Shown here: positions 11,341 to 20,935 of the stretch, one piece after another
How positions within the stretch are numbered: the first letter of the stretch is position 1
How the letters are laid out: the number at the start of each line of letters is the position of its first letter
DNA from: Saccopteryx bilineata
Lineage: Eukaryota; Chordata; Mammalia; Chiroptera; Emballonuridae
Assembly (NCBI RefSeq): GCF_036850765.1
Contig: NC_089492.1
Span: forward strand, 100,149,022 to 100,213,021
Length of the DNA stretch: 64,000 nucleotides
Direction of reading: 5' to 3'
Made by a program: the position numbers and the translations under genes
The notes under the pieces: generated by a model
Database searches by the model: none
Told to the model about the DNA's origin: nothing
The model's input: the letters and a program-made list of their open reading frames with translations, nothing else

Positions 11341-11732
11341 AATTTTTTTTTTTTTTCTGAAGCTGGAAACAGGGAGAGACAGTCAGACAGACTCCCGCAT
11401 GCGCCCGACCGGGATCCACCCGGCACGCCCACCATGGGGCAACGCTCTGCCCACCCGGGGGCGGTGCTCTGCCCATCCTGGGCATCGCCATATTGCGACC
11501 AGAACCACTCTAGCGCCTGAGGCAGAGGCCACAGAGCCATCCCCAGCGCCCGGGCCATCTTTGCTCCAATGGAGCCTTGGCTGCGGGAGAGGAAGAGAGA
11601 GACAGAGAGGAAAGCGCGGCGGAGGGGTGGAGAAGCAAATGGGTGCTTCTCCTGTGTGCCCTGGCCGGGAATCGAACCCGGGTCCTCCGCATGCTAGGCC
11701 GACGCTCTACCGCTGAGCCAACCGGCCAGGGC
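11341..11732 (-). repeat. VES SINE, minus
   Basis: Full-length VES ending 'caaccggccagggc'. A long TSD beginning aactcttttaattttt lies at 11332 onward and again at 11733-11748. Confidence 0.92.
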
Positions 11733-11757
11733 AACTCTTTTAATTTTTCACCTAGAA

Positions 11758-14238
11758 CAGGGGTCGGGAACCTTTTTGGCTGAGAGAGCCATGAAAGCCA
11801 CATATTTTAAAATGTAATTCCATGAAAGCCATACAATATGTTTAACACTAAATACAAGTAAATGTGTGCATTTTATGTAAGACCAACACTTTTAACGTAC
11901 AATAAGTCTCTGAATTCTTTTTAATAACGTTGTTATGCTGTTGCTAACCAATGATGAATAAAGTACTTCTTACCATTAATGCGACTTCTGGTGCTGCATG
12001 GTTTTGCTGATGGCTTTGTAGTCTGGTTGATACGTGGTGAGGTTAAGATTCATGCAGACGTTGAGACTTCCATTCATTAAACGTGATTGTAGGTTGGTCT
12101 TAACGTTCTTTAGATGTGAGAAAGACTGCTCACATGCATACGTAGAGCCAAACATTGTCAGTACAGCAATACTCACACGCTGCAGTGTGTGGTATATGAA
12201 GGGAAAAGTGTTCCAAGTTTTGACAATCAGCTGGTCCGCGGGTTGAAGTCTTTTCATTTCTCCCCACTTGTGTTTGCTCACCAACTCTGCTTGCTGTTGT
12301 GCAAGTCTTTCCAAATCTTCATTCAGTGACTTGAACTTATTCACCCATATGTCTGAGGCCTTCAGCGCAGCAGCTTGAGGCTCAAAATCTCTGATGGAGA
12401 CATCGGGGATGTAACTCAGGTCAGCGCTGTCCATTGCAACTCATGTGGATGGGTGGTGAACTTAAAAAGATGAATGCGCTTATGAAATTCTCCAAAGCGC
12501 GCTTTGAATGACTGCAGGACATTAGATGTGAAGCCCGCTAGCTGCTGGAGATCAAGATGTTGAGCAGGGTCACTTGCTGTGCATGCATCTTTAAACTCTA
12601 CCAGTTTTTCAAAGTGTGGTAAATGACCTGTTTCAGTATCAGCGATGAAGAGTTCCAGCTTGTTTTCAAATGCAAACATGGCTTTTTGAAAGGATAAGAC
12701 TGTATTTCCAATGCCTTGCATTTTCACATTGAGCTGGCTCAGATGTTCAGTCATGTCCACAGGATAGTCGAACTTCAGGAGACACTCAGTGTTAGCTAAC
12801 TCAGGATGCTTGACGTTTTTCATTTCAAGAGAAGTCTGGATTTTGCTCAGACAAGCCACGAAATGGCTGAACATATTTCCTCTTGACAACCAATGCACAT
12901 TGCTGTGCAGAAGCAGACCAAGCTAATTATTCCCAACTTCATCCAGCAGTGTTTTAAACTGGTGATCATTTAAAGCTCAGGCAACAATAAAGTTGACCAC
13001 CTGAATGACCAGCAACATCACCTCACCCAGCTGCTCGCCACACATCTGAACACAAAGCGCCTCCTGATGTAGGATGCAGTGAAAACTTAGGATGGGTCTC
13101 TTTTCATGTTCATGAAAAAGCACTACGAATCCTCTGTTTTTCCCCACCATGCACGGAGTACCATCAGTACACACTGAAATAAGTTTCTCCATCGGTAGAT
13201 TTTTTTTCTTTAGCGAACTCAGTGAAAGACTTGAATAAATCCTCCCCTCTTGTTGTCTCTTTCATAGGCAAAACAGCAAGACTTTCCTCATGTAGTGTGT
13301 CACCCACAGCATACCTTGCAATCATGATGAACAGGGATAAATGTCTTAAGTCTGTTGACTCATCCAAAGTGAGAGAAAAGAATGGTGCTGCATTTATGTC
13401 CTTCACTTGGGTTGCCTCAATTTGATTTGCCATCATGATGGTATGATCGTGAACAGTTCTTGTCTGACAGAGGCATGTCTTTTATTCGTTTGATTATCTT
13501 GTATTTATCCAAAAAAGTCGTCAAAAAGTTCACTGGCAACATCAAGCATGAATGTTTTGGCATACTCCCCATCTGTGAATGGCTTTTTGTTTCTCACAAT
13601 TGCTAAAGCACCAGCAAAGCTAGCCGAATTCCAGTCACCTTGTTAGGTCCAAACATGGAGTTGCTGCTGACTAGCTTGCACTCTGCACAGTAGCTCTTGA
13701 CATGCTTTCTTCCTGCTGTCTCCCCGCTGGATATTTTGATGTAAATGTAGTATAGTGTGTGTCAAAGTGCTGCTTTGTATTTGACCGTTTCATTGATGCA
13801 GTTCTATCATTGCATATTAGACACACTGCAGAACCTTCTCTCTCCACAAAAGTGAACTCCTCTGTCCATTCCTGCTAAAAAGTACGATACTCCTCATCTT
13901 TTTTTCTTTTAGCCATCTTCTTCATCAAAAGGGTTTCTGCAATTAGCTAGCTGACTACTTGATTAAAAGGAGGGAAGTTTACTTCCTGACTTCACAACGA
14001 CCTGTGTACGTTACGCATTATCCAATAAAAATTTGGTGTTGTCCCGGAGGACAGCTGTGATTGGCTCCAGCCACCCACAACCATGAACATGAGCGGTAGG
14101 AAATGAATGGATTGTAATACATGAGAATGTTTTATATTTTTAATGTTATTATTATTTTTATTAAAGATTTGTCTGCGAGCCAGATGCAGCCATCAAAAGA
14201 CCACATCTGGCTCACACGCCATAGGTTCCCGACCCCTG
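11758..14238 (-). mobile_element. hAT transposon relic with transposase (family A parent structure)
   Basis: 2481-bp element with terminal inverted repeats caggggtcgggaacc and ggttcccgacccctg. The flanking 8-mers acctagaa and gtctagta match at 5 of 8 bases, a decayed hAT-type TSD built on CTAG. The minus strand carries a broken transposase at 11976-13916. The outermost 79 bp and 245 bp are shared with the two 316-320 bp MITEs in this window. Deleting 11837-13997 predicts a 320-bp product, exactly the size of the MITE at 28698-29017. Confidence 0.92.
11976..13916 (-). pseudogene. hAT transposase, decayed
   Basis: From an ATG at 13916 the minus strand reads a basic N-terminus (MAKRKKDE), then a BED/C2H2-like zinc finger (Cys-Leu-Ile-Cys ... 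Lys-Gln-His-Phe ... Thr-His). The RNase-H-like core starts with TLDESTD at about 13359 and continues with VCTDGTPCMVG at about 13160. The C-terminal hAT dimerisation block FGSTYACEQSFSHLKN lies near 12155. The layout resembles the transposase-derived part of GTF2IRD2 and ZBED/ZMYM-type proteins. About 647 codons long, the usual hAT size. In-frame stops (one 14 codons in) and at least two frameshifts break it, so it is not a domesticated gene as it stands. Confidence 0.88.
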
Positions 14239-14355
14239 GTCTAGTACTTTTGCCCACTGCAGCATTTAATACACCATGTTTGAATTGCCAATTTACTTGT
14301 CACTTTCTCTCCGATTAGACTGTAATCTCCTTGAAGGCAGAGGTTAGTCACTGAT

Positions 14356-14668
14356 TGTAGGTAGAGCGCAGAGCATTTACCTGGCAGCTGTGGCTGATGC
14401 TATGCTGTAAGAACACTCCAGCAATGATAAACCCTCCCTGGCACACCCCAGAGGAAGCTCGCCTGCTATACGGAAATGACTCAGCGCTAGCCAGGCAGCC
14501 TCCTGACCTTTTTTGGCCATTTGTCCTAGTATAAGATCCTATTGGCTAAACCCATGTATATAAGCTAGTTTACTTCCTAAATAAAGTGAATCTGCATCAC
14601 TGAACCTGGTCCCCAGAGTCGGGTCTTTGTGTCTCCATTGTCCTCACCCCCAGTGGGACTTGTCCACA
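14356..14668 (+). repeat. 5' LTR of the ERV
   Basis: Begins TG and ends CA. It contains a TATA-like tatataag near 14557-14564 and an aataaa signal near 14580-14585, giving a normal U3-R-U5 order. It aligns along its whole length with 16731-17040. Confidence 0.9.
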
Positions 14669-14671
14669 TAC

Positions 14672-14689
14672 TGGCTCCCAAACAGGGAC
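14672..14689 (+). promoter_or_regulatory. Primer binding site, lysine tRNA type
   Basis: Starts TGG three bases after the LTR. It matches the tRNA-Lys3 primer site at 16 of 18 positions, with differences at positions 5 and 9. This is where reverse transcription of the ancestral virus would have been primed. Confidence 0.75.
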
Positions 14690-14917
14690 CCAACTGGCAT
14701 CCAAAGAACGGGTGAGTGACCCTCTGCAATGGGAAACCTTCTCCCCCACTCTCAAGCCCTGCACGCCCTATTGCAGTATGGGTGAGTTGAAGTTTGTGAA
14801 GAGGATCTCTGTACTTACTGGGAGATTCTCTCTGGTCTCAATCCCTAGATTGAGGACGCGCCCCTCTGGGACCTGGATACTTGGGCCTGAGCTCTCCAAC
14901 ACGTTCGTTCGGCCAAG

Positions 14918-15415
14918 GTGCATGGGGGGCAAACCTTCCCTCTCGGCCTCACTCTTGCCTTATTGGCAATACACACCTGCTTGACCAGTGCTCCTGCTGG
15001 GGACCCTCCGCCGGTCCCTAAGGTCCTACAGGCTACTCCTCTTTCAGAGGAACCCCTACCTCTATATTCGCCTCTCCCTGTAGAGGAAGAAAAGGCTTGG
15101 GCCACTGAGTTTGATGGACTTGCAGCTGAGCGTGCAGAAACAAAACTAGATACATTAGAAACTGTACCATCAACTCCTCCACCCAAAGAAGCAGAAGTCG
15201 CCACTTTCACATTCCCTGCTGGGGCACAATGCCCCACCCCAGCCTCTCAGACGCCATTTTCTACCCTAGCTTTAACGCCAACACGTGTTCCTGCTGCAGA
15301 CCCATGGGTGAGCCTATACACTCCCATGTGTCTTTTTTCTTTCTGTCTGTCTGTCTTGTCTATTTTTCTGTATCTCTCGTTCTCTCTCTCTCCCCTGCCC
15401 CTCTCTCTGAAATGA
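14918..15415 (+). pseudogene. Proline-rich Gag-like remnant of the ERV
   Basis: An open frame of 165 codons whose first two thirds are rich in Pro, Glu and Ala (for example EEPLPLYSPLPVEEEKAW), as in the linker between matrix and capsid of betaretrovirus-like Gag. There is no capsid or zinc-knuckle part and no protease or polymerase afterwards. The last third is pyrimidine-rich DNA translated by chance. A splice-donor-like atgg/gtgagc lies at 15303-15310, so the frame may end there in an mRNA. Assignment to Gag is by position and composition only. Confidence 0.4.
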
Positions 15416-15692
15416 CAATAGAAGGACCCAGCCATGGCACAGTGGCGGGGACCACACCCTCTTCTAATTCAAGGGTTATGCTTCTGTTTTTCAGCCAATT
15501 TGGATCTCAGGAACGCCCCCCCCAACCTGCTTGGCAGGGTTTCTTGGGCACCCACTAAGTGGTTCAGTCTTCACCTGTCCAAAGCCACAGCCCTGGCCTC
15601 CTCCACACTGACTACGCCTGAGGGGAGGAGGTCCTCAGGACTCCAGAAGAAGACCTAGCGGCTGGCGTGCATGCCCCGTCACCTGGGGGGAT

Positions 15693-16733
15693 GTGGAGGC
15701 TTTGGCAGGGCGGGCCCAGAGAGTGGCCCCTTGCGGGCCCTTAGGTCCTGGTGCTCTGTTCCTGCTTATGTGTGCTATAGTAACCACTAACTCCCAGACG
15801 CAAGCAGACCCCCACGTCTGGGCTGCTGTTCCCCACCCTGGCATAATTATGCCTGTTGAAGTTAGTAGCCCACAGTTTCCAGCAGTATATTCCAGTAACT
15901 GCTCCCTTAGTCTCCCTTGTGACAATAGTGGCCAGGAATCCCAACAGTGGAACGGCACTATATGGGGTAACCTCAGTGACCCAATGCTACTTCTGAATAA
16001 TAACACCATCCCCTCGGAGGGGTGGATCCTCCTTTGAAATCATACTATGGGCAACTTTGCTGAAAACGGTACTACCAACCAAGGCTCAATACTTGGCCTA
16101 CAAGCCCTCCTCCCCGCTAGCTACCAACAGCTGGGCCTGCCTCGCTAACCTTGCCTTCCCAGGGTCACCTCTTTGCCCGTTCCTGTAAGACAAACATCTA
16201 AGAACACTCCCGAGAGAAGGAATTCCCTGGAGAGACTGCCGCATTGCCTCTAGCCTGGATGCGCAGACCATAAACCTTGGAGTTTGGCATCGAAAGCTGA
16301 GAAACAGAATGCAACCATATGCAGTGCGCAGCCTGCAGCAAGCCATCCATTCTGTGTTTGGACGCTGGGACCTTTGTGGGAAGGGGGTGTGCATGGACCT
16401 ATGTCCATTTTTTACAATCAAAATCGAACTGTGTTTAACGGTACCTCAAAGGTCTCTATAACACAATGGGAGGGAAATGTCATCCTGATCCCTAGGAGGA
16501 ATCCCCTGTTTAAGACCCCCCCGTTCTATTTTCTAACTAGTCAAACATTACAGAAGCTTGTCTCATTGTTTAATCCAGCTAATCTATTAGCATATAGTAT
16601 AATAGGTATTATAGTTGTTTTAGTTCTACTAGGGTTCCATTGCATAATGTGTAGCATTCAGAAGCTACAGCAGCAACAAGCAATCATCAAGCAAGTTCAA
16701 CTGGCCTTAATGAAAAGAGAAGGGGGAGATTAG
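15693..16733 (+). pseudogene. Envelope remnant of the ERV, interrupted
   Basis: The first frame (15693-16037) has a hydrophobic signal-like stretch (GALFLLMCAIV) and several Asn-X-Ser/Thr glycosylation sites, as in a surface-subunit start. It ends at a stop. A second frame (16284-16733) has two more such sites, a hydrophobic membrane segment (SIIGIIVVLVLLGFH), a Cys-containing boundary and a Gln/Lys-rich tail that runs into the purine tract, as in a transmembrane-subunit end. Most of the surface subunit, and any fusion peptide and disulfide motif, are missing or unreadable, and the frames do not join. No working envelope can be made from it. Confidence 0.7.
16713..16730 (+). promoter_or_regulatory. 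Polypurine tract of the ERV
   Basis: The purine run aaaagagaagggggaga lies directly before the 3' LTR, where plus-strand synthesis would be primed. Confidence 0.75.
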
Positions 16734-17040
16734 GTAGAGTAGAGAGCATTTACCTGGCAGCCGTGGCTGATGCTATGCTGTGAGAACACTCCAGCAAGGA
16801 TAAACCCTCCCTGGCACACCCCGGAGGGAGCTCGCCTGCTATACGGAAATGACTCAGCACTAGCCAGGCAGCCTCCTGACTTTTTTGGCCATCTGTCCTA
16901 GTATAACATCCTATTGGCTGAACCTATGTATATAAGCTAGTTTACTTCCTGAATAAAGTGGATCTGCATCACTGAACCTGGTCCCAGGAATCGGGTCTTC
17001 GCGTCTCCGTTGTCCTCACCCCTGGTGGGACTTGTCCACA
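16731..17040 (+). repeat. 3' LTR of the ERV
   Basis: Homologous over its full length to 14356-14668. It starts ttagg rather than TGTAGG, a one-base loss at the terminus. TATA-like and aataaa motifs are conserved, and it ends CA, followed by the actgat TSD. Confidence 0.88.
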
Positions 17041-17144
17041 ACTGATCATCACCAGATCTCAGCATAGTGCCTGAAAGATAAATGGTACTGTTTGTTGAAT
17101 GAATAGAGGAATGCTACTAAGTGCAATGGAGTTAGGAAGGTATA

Positions 17145-17330
17145 TTTTATTTATTTAATAAACACTTATTCAATGCCCGTTATGTGCTAGACATTCACAG
17201 GCACTGGAAATGACAGGAATGAACAGGACAAAGAACTTCACAGAGCCTACAGTCTAGTGGTAAAAGACAGTCAATAGACCAACAATTATATAGAAATATA
17301 AAGCAGGATGGGGGAGAAGAAGCTTCTTAT
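17145..17330. repeat. Ancient mammalian interspersed repeat
   Basis: Carries the 'aataaacacttattcaatgc', 'gtgctagacattcacaggca' and 'cctacagtctagtggtaaa' phrases of the family also seen at 28120-28300. Confidence 0.55.
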
Positions 17331-18319
17331 TTCATACAGAATCGTTGGGGAAGACCTTACTCATAAGGTTATATTAGAGCAAAGTCCCAAAGGGAATGAG
17401 CTATAATACATGGTAAATGGGATATGAAATGAAAACATCATCAGTAGTACTTCTTAAAATTATCCCATCAATATTGATTCTCTATCATGGATCATTTCTC
17501 TCAGCTACGTGGGTAATTTCCCAAAGGGTTTTTTAAGCTCTCACTTTTATTGTGGCTCTCTCTAGGTACTAAGCAAAACAGCTCAAGGTTCTTTATTTCA
17601 CAATCCATGTTAAAGGGTTCTTGTAGTGGAAAGGAAATCTCTTTATTTCTAAAGCATTTTGAAATCATTGACTAACCCAAACAATACATACTATTGATAG
17701 AAATGTTTTATCTTTTGTTGGCTGGCGGGCTGGGCAAGAGCAATTAATATAGCCACCTGAACTCATTTTATTTCTGTGAGAACCTTGCATTTCAAGGGTA
17801 AATTCAAGTCTATAGCCTAGTCTACTTGGCAATTTTTAGTTTTTCTTTTTAAGTAAAATTAAATTAAATCAGGGCTATTCAAGGTCTGTAAGGGACATGG
17901 AGAGTTCCCTAACAGAGATCAAATAATTACAGGGTTCTCTTAAGTAAAGGAAAGAGAGTGACTGTGTTAGTGTTGCAGTGATGTGGGAAGGGCAATACAA
18001 CAATATTTTATAAAGTCTAGGTGACTGGCGGAAAAGTGGTGGGAACTTTCTACAAATAGAAGAGTCTATATAGCATGGGAACCAATAAGTATAAACCTTA
18101 AAACAAAATTAGTTAACGTTTTTACATGCTTTACCATTGTTGTCACACTTTCAGACAGGGTAGATATCTTTTGTTGATTCTGTGAAATGCTGAAATAAGC
18201 AACAGGCCTCTAAAGACTTAATACTACTGTACCGCTAGTGCTAGTATTTACTCAGACATTTTATGAACAAAAAGGGAAATTTTAATTGTGAATCTAGAAT
18301 TCAGGATAATATATATATA
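17331..18319. other. Intergenic, nothing recognised
   Basis: A+T-rich sequence without a gene, RNA or repeat that I can name. Confidence 0.45.
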
Positions 18320-18364
18320 GTTTTGAATTATTTTTATTTATTATTATTTATTCATTTCAGAGAG

Positions 18365-18399
<35 letters not shown>

Positions 18400-18462
18400 G
18401 GAGGAGCAGGAAGCATCAACTCCCATATGTTGTTGTACGAGGCTTTGTGCTCACACATAACC
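18320..18462 (-). repeat. VES-type SINE, minus, truncated, with GA tract
   Basis: A 'ttatttattcatttcagaga' tail and a GA run at 18368-18394, then 'gcatcaactcccatatg' of the tRNA-SINE body. The head is missing. Confidence 0.7.
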
Positions 18463-18696
18463 ATGTGTTTCATTTTTTAAACTTGAAATACACAATCATA
18501 GAAAGATACTCATTTTTAAGAAAGATATTGTACATAAGTATGATTTGCTTAAGATAAAAACTCTTTTTATTGTCAGGTGTTTTAAATCCCAAATTTGTTA
18601 AACAAAAGAACTCTGAGACAGGGTTTTAAATTAATTAAAATTTAAAAAGTTTTGGGAACACCTAATTGTTTTTATTTTCCTTTCTTTCTTTCTTTC

Positions 18697-19067
18697 TTTT
18701 TTTTTTTTGTATTTTTCTGAAGTTGGAAATGGGGAGGCAGTCAGACAGACTCCCACATGCACCTGACCAGGATCCACCCGGCATGCCCACCAGGGGACGA
18801 TGCTCTGCCCATCTGGGGCGTTGCTCTGTTGCATCCAGAGCCATTCTAGTGCCCGAGGCAGAGGCCATAGAGCCATCCCCAGCGCCGGGGCCAACTTTGC
18901 TCCAATGGAGCCTCGGCTGTGGGAGGGGAAGAGAGAAACAGAGAGGAAGGAGAGGGGGAGGGGTGGAGAAGCAGATGGGCGCTTCTCCTGTGTGCCCTGG
19001 CCGGGAATCGAACCTGGGACTCCTGCACACCAGGCCGACGCTCTACCACTGAGCCAACCGGCCAGGG
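18697..19067 (-). repeat. VES SINE, minus
   Basis: Full-length young-type VES with a CTTT-rich tail on the left and a head ending 'caaccggccaggg'. A divergent VES in the opposite orientation starts 20 bp further on. Confidence 0.9.
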
Positions 19068-19086
19068 TAGAAGTTTTAATATTCTT

Positions 19087-19348
19087 CTGGTCCTGGCTGG
19101 TTGGCTCAGTGGATAGAGGGTCAACCCCACGTGTAGACATCCCAGATTTGAACTCCCGTCAGGGCACACAGGAGAAGCGACCATCTGCTTCTCTCCCCTC
19201 CCTCTCCCCTTCCTCTCTCTTTCTTCCCCTCCTGCAGCCAGTGGCTTGATTGGTTTGAGCATCAGCTCCAGACAGTAGTTGCAAGGTGGATTCCAGTCAG
19301 GATACATGTGAGAGTCTGTCTATCTCCCCTTCTCTCACTTAAAAACGA
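19087..19348 (+). repeat. Old VES-type SINE, plus
   Basis: Head 'cctggctggttggctcagtg', shorter body, A-rich tail. A TSD of the agttttaatattct type lies at about 19071-19084 and is repeated just after the element. Confidence 0.85.
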
Positions 19349-19804
19349 AAAGTTTTAATATTCTGAACTTGAGAACTGAATTTAGGTAAGGCAACATCAA
19401 GCATGATCACAGGAGACACATTCATAAATATCTAAAGACAAAACTTTCAGCAAAGTTGTAATAACACACAATAAGCGACAGTGGTTGCTAGAATTTAACT
19501 TTTTTCAAAAGTAAGGACTCTTAAAAATTATTTAAGACTATGTGAAGAAGCACCAAGAATTAGTTGAATATTTTGTGGCCTCTACCAATCTGTATATAAA
19601 ATAACTAATTCATTTCATAGGAAAAAGATTCAAATTTTAATTTTACTCTTTCTGTATATAATTTGCAGTAAATTACTTATTGATATGCCTTTATATGCAT
19701 TCATTCCCACATACATATACAAATATATAAACATACAAATAGGTATTAATTTGAAGACTTTGACTATAGTTTTTTTTGAATCTGTCATTTTCTTTTTCTT
19801 TTTA

Positions 19805-19958
19805 ATTATTTTTATTTATTTATTCATTTTAGAGAAGAGAGACGGAGAGAGAGAGAAGGGGTGAAGGAACAGGAAGCATCAACTCCCATATGCGCTTGAT
19901 GAGGCAAGCCCAGGGTTTTGAACCAGCAACCTCAGCATTCCAGGTCAACACTAAGACT
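19805..19958 (-). repeat. VES-type SINE, minus, partial
   Basis: A SINE of the 'catcaactcccatatgcgct' subtype, cut off in its head by the next VES. Confidence 0.7.
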
Positions 19959-19968
19959 TTATAGTTTT

Positions 19969-20345
19969 TTTTTTTGTTGTTTTTTTTGTATTTTTCCAAA
20001 GCTGGAAACAGGGAGGCAGTCAGACAGACTCCCGCATGTGCCCAACCAGGATCCACCGGCATGCCCACCAGGGGCGATGCTCTGCCCCTCTGGGGCATCG
20101 CTCTGTTGCAACCAGAACCATTCTAGCGCCTGAGGCAGAGGCCATGGAGCCATCCTCAGCGCCCGGGCCAACTTTGCTCCAATGGAGCCTTGACTGCAGG
20201 AGGGGAAGAGAGAGACAGAGAGGAAGGAGAGGGGGAGGGGTGGAGAAGCAGATGGGCGCTTCTCCTGTGTGCCCTGGCTGGGAATCGAACCCGGAACTCC
20301 CGCATGCCAGGCCAACGCTCTACCACTGAGCCAACCGGCCAGGGC
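19969..20345 (-). repeat. VES SINE, minus
   Basis: Full-length copy with the TSD ttatagtttt at 19959-19968 and 20346-20355. Confidence 0.92.
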
Positions 20346-20373
20346 TTATAGTTTTAAAATATAATTAACTTAG

Positions 20374-20660
20374 GTTTGACCAGGTGGTGGCTGAGAGGAT
20401 AGAGCGTCAGACTGGGACACAGAGGACCCAGGTTCGAGGCCCCAGGGTTGCCAACTTGAGCGCGGGCTCATCTGGTTTGAGCAAGGGGTCACTCAGTCTG
20501 CTGTAGTACCCCAGTCAAGGCACATATGGGAAAGCAATCAATGAACAACTAAGGTGCCACAATGAAGAATTAATGCTTCTCATATCTTTCCCTTCCTGTC
20601 TGTCTGTCCCTATCTGTCCCTTTTCTGTCTCTCTCTGTCACACACACACACAAAATATAT
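20374..20660 (+). repeat. tRNA-SINE (long-head subtype), plus
   Basis: Head 'gaccaggtggtggctgagag', internal 'gaaagcaatcaatgaacaac', then TCTG-rich and CA-rich ends. The perfect 15-bp TSD atataattaacttag lies at 20359-20373 and 20661-20675. Confidence 0.9.
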
Positions 20661-20822
20661 ATATAATTAACTTAGTAATAAATAAAACAATGTATATATC
20701 ATAGTAAATTTGCCATTTGAATAACTATAACTTTCTTGGTAAAAAACAGAAAATTATATGCATTACCACTGTATATATGTTTGTATTTTTAAAATATTGT
20801 ATCTAGTATAATTAAACATTAT

Positions 20823-20935
20823 ACATTTTTATTGAATTTATTGGGGTGACATTGGTTCTCAAAACCATACAGGTTTCAAATGTGTGACTCAACAAAACAT
20901 CATTAATTGCCATATTTAACCAGAGTAACCAACTT
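20823..20935 (-). repeat. L1 3' end fragment, antisense
   Basis: The 'tttattgaatttattggggt' and 'gacattggttctc' phrases are typical of bat L1 3' ends. A related piece lies at 35214-35290. Confidence 0.6.

Larger units (their letters stand above)
14356..17040 (+). mobile_element. Compact endogenous retrovirus with two LTRs
   Basis: 2685-bp provirus flanked by a perfect 6-bp TSD, actgat, at 14350-14355 and 17041-17046. It has a 313-bp 5' LTR, a primer binding site close to that for lysine tRNA, only about 2.06 kb of internal sequence, a purine tract and a 3' LTR. There is room for neither full gag nor pol. What remains looks like a short proline-rich Gag-like frame and the two ends of an env. 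By hand the LTRs differ at about twenty positions in 310, so it is fairly old but bat-specific in age scale. A 6-bp TSD and a Lys primer are typical of betaretrovirus-like (class II) elements. Confidence 0.88.
11250..17110. repeat. L2-like element broken into pieces by three insertions
   Basis: L2-like pieces occur at 11250-11340, 11733-11757, 14239-14349 and 17041-17110. They line up in order when the VES (11341-11732), the hAT (11758-14238) and the ERV (14356-17040) are removed. The last two pieces rejoin the sentence 'ccttgaaggcagaggttagt' to 'agcatagtgcctgaaagata', a classic L2/MIR ending. Confidence 0.55.

Noticed and set aside
11976..13916. A domesticated transposase gene
   Set aside because: In-frame stops, frameshifts and flanking TIRs show an ordinary transposon fossil rather than a preserved host gene.
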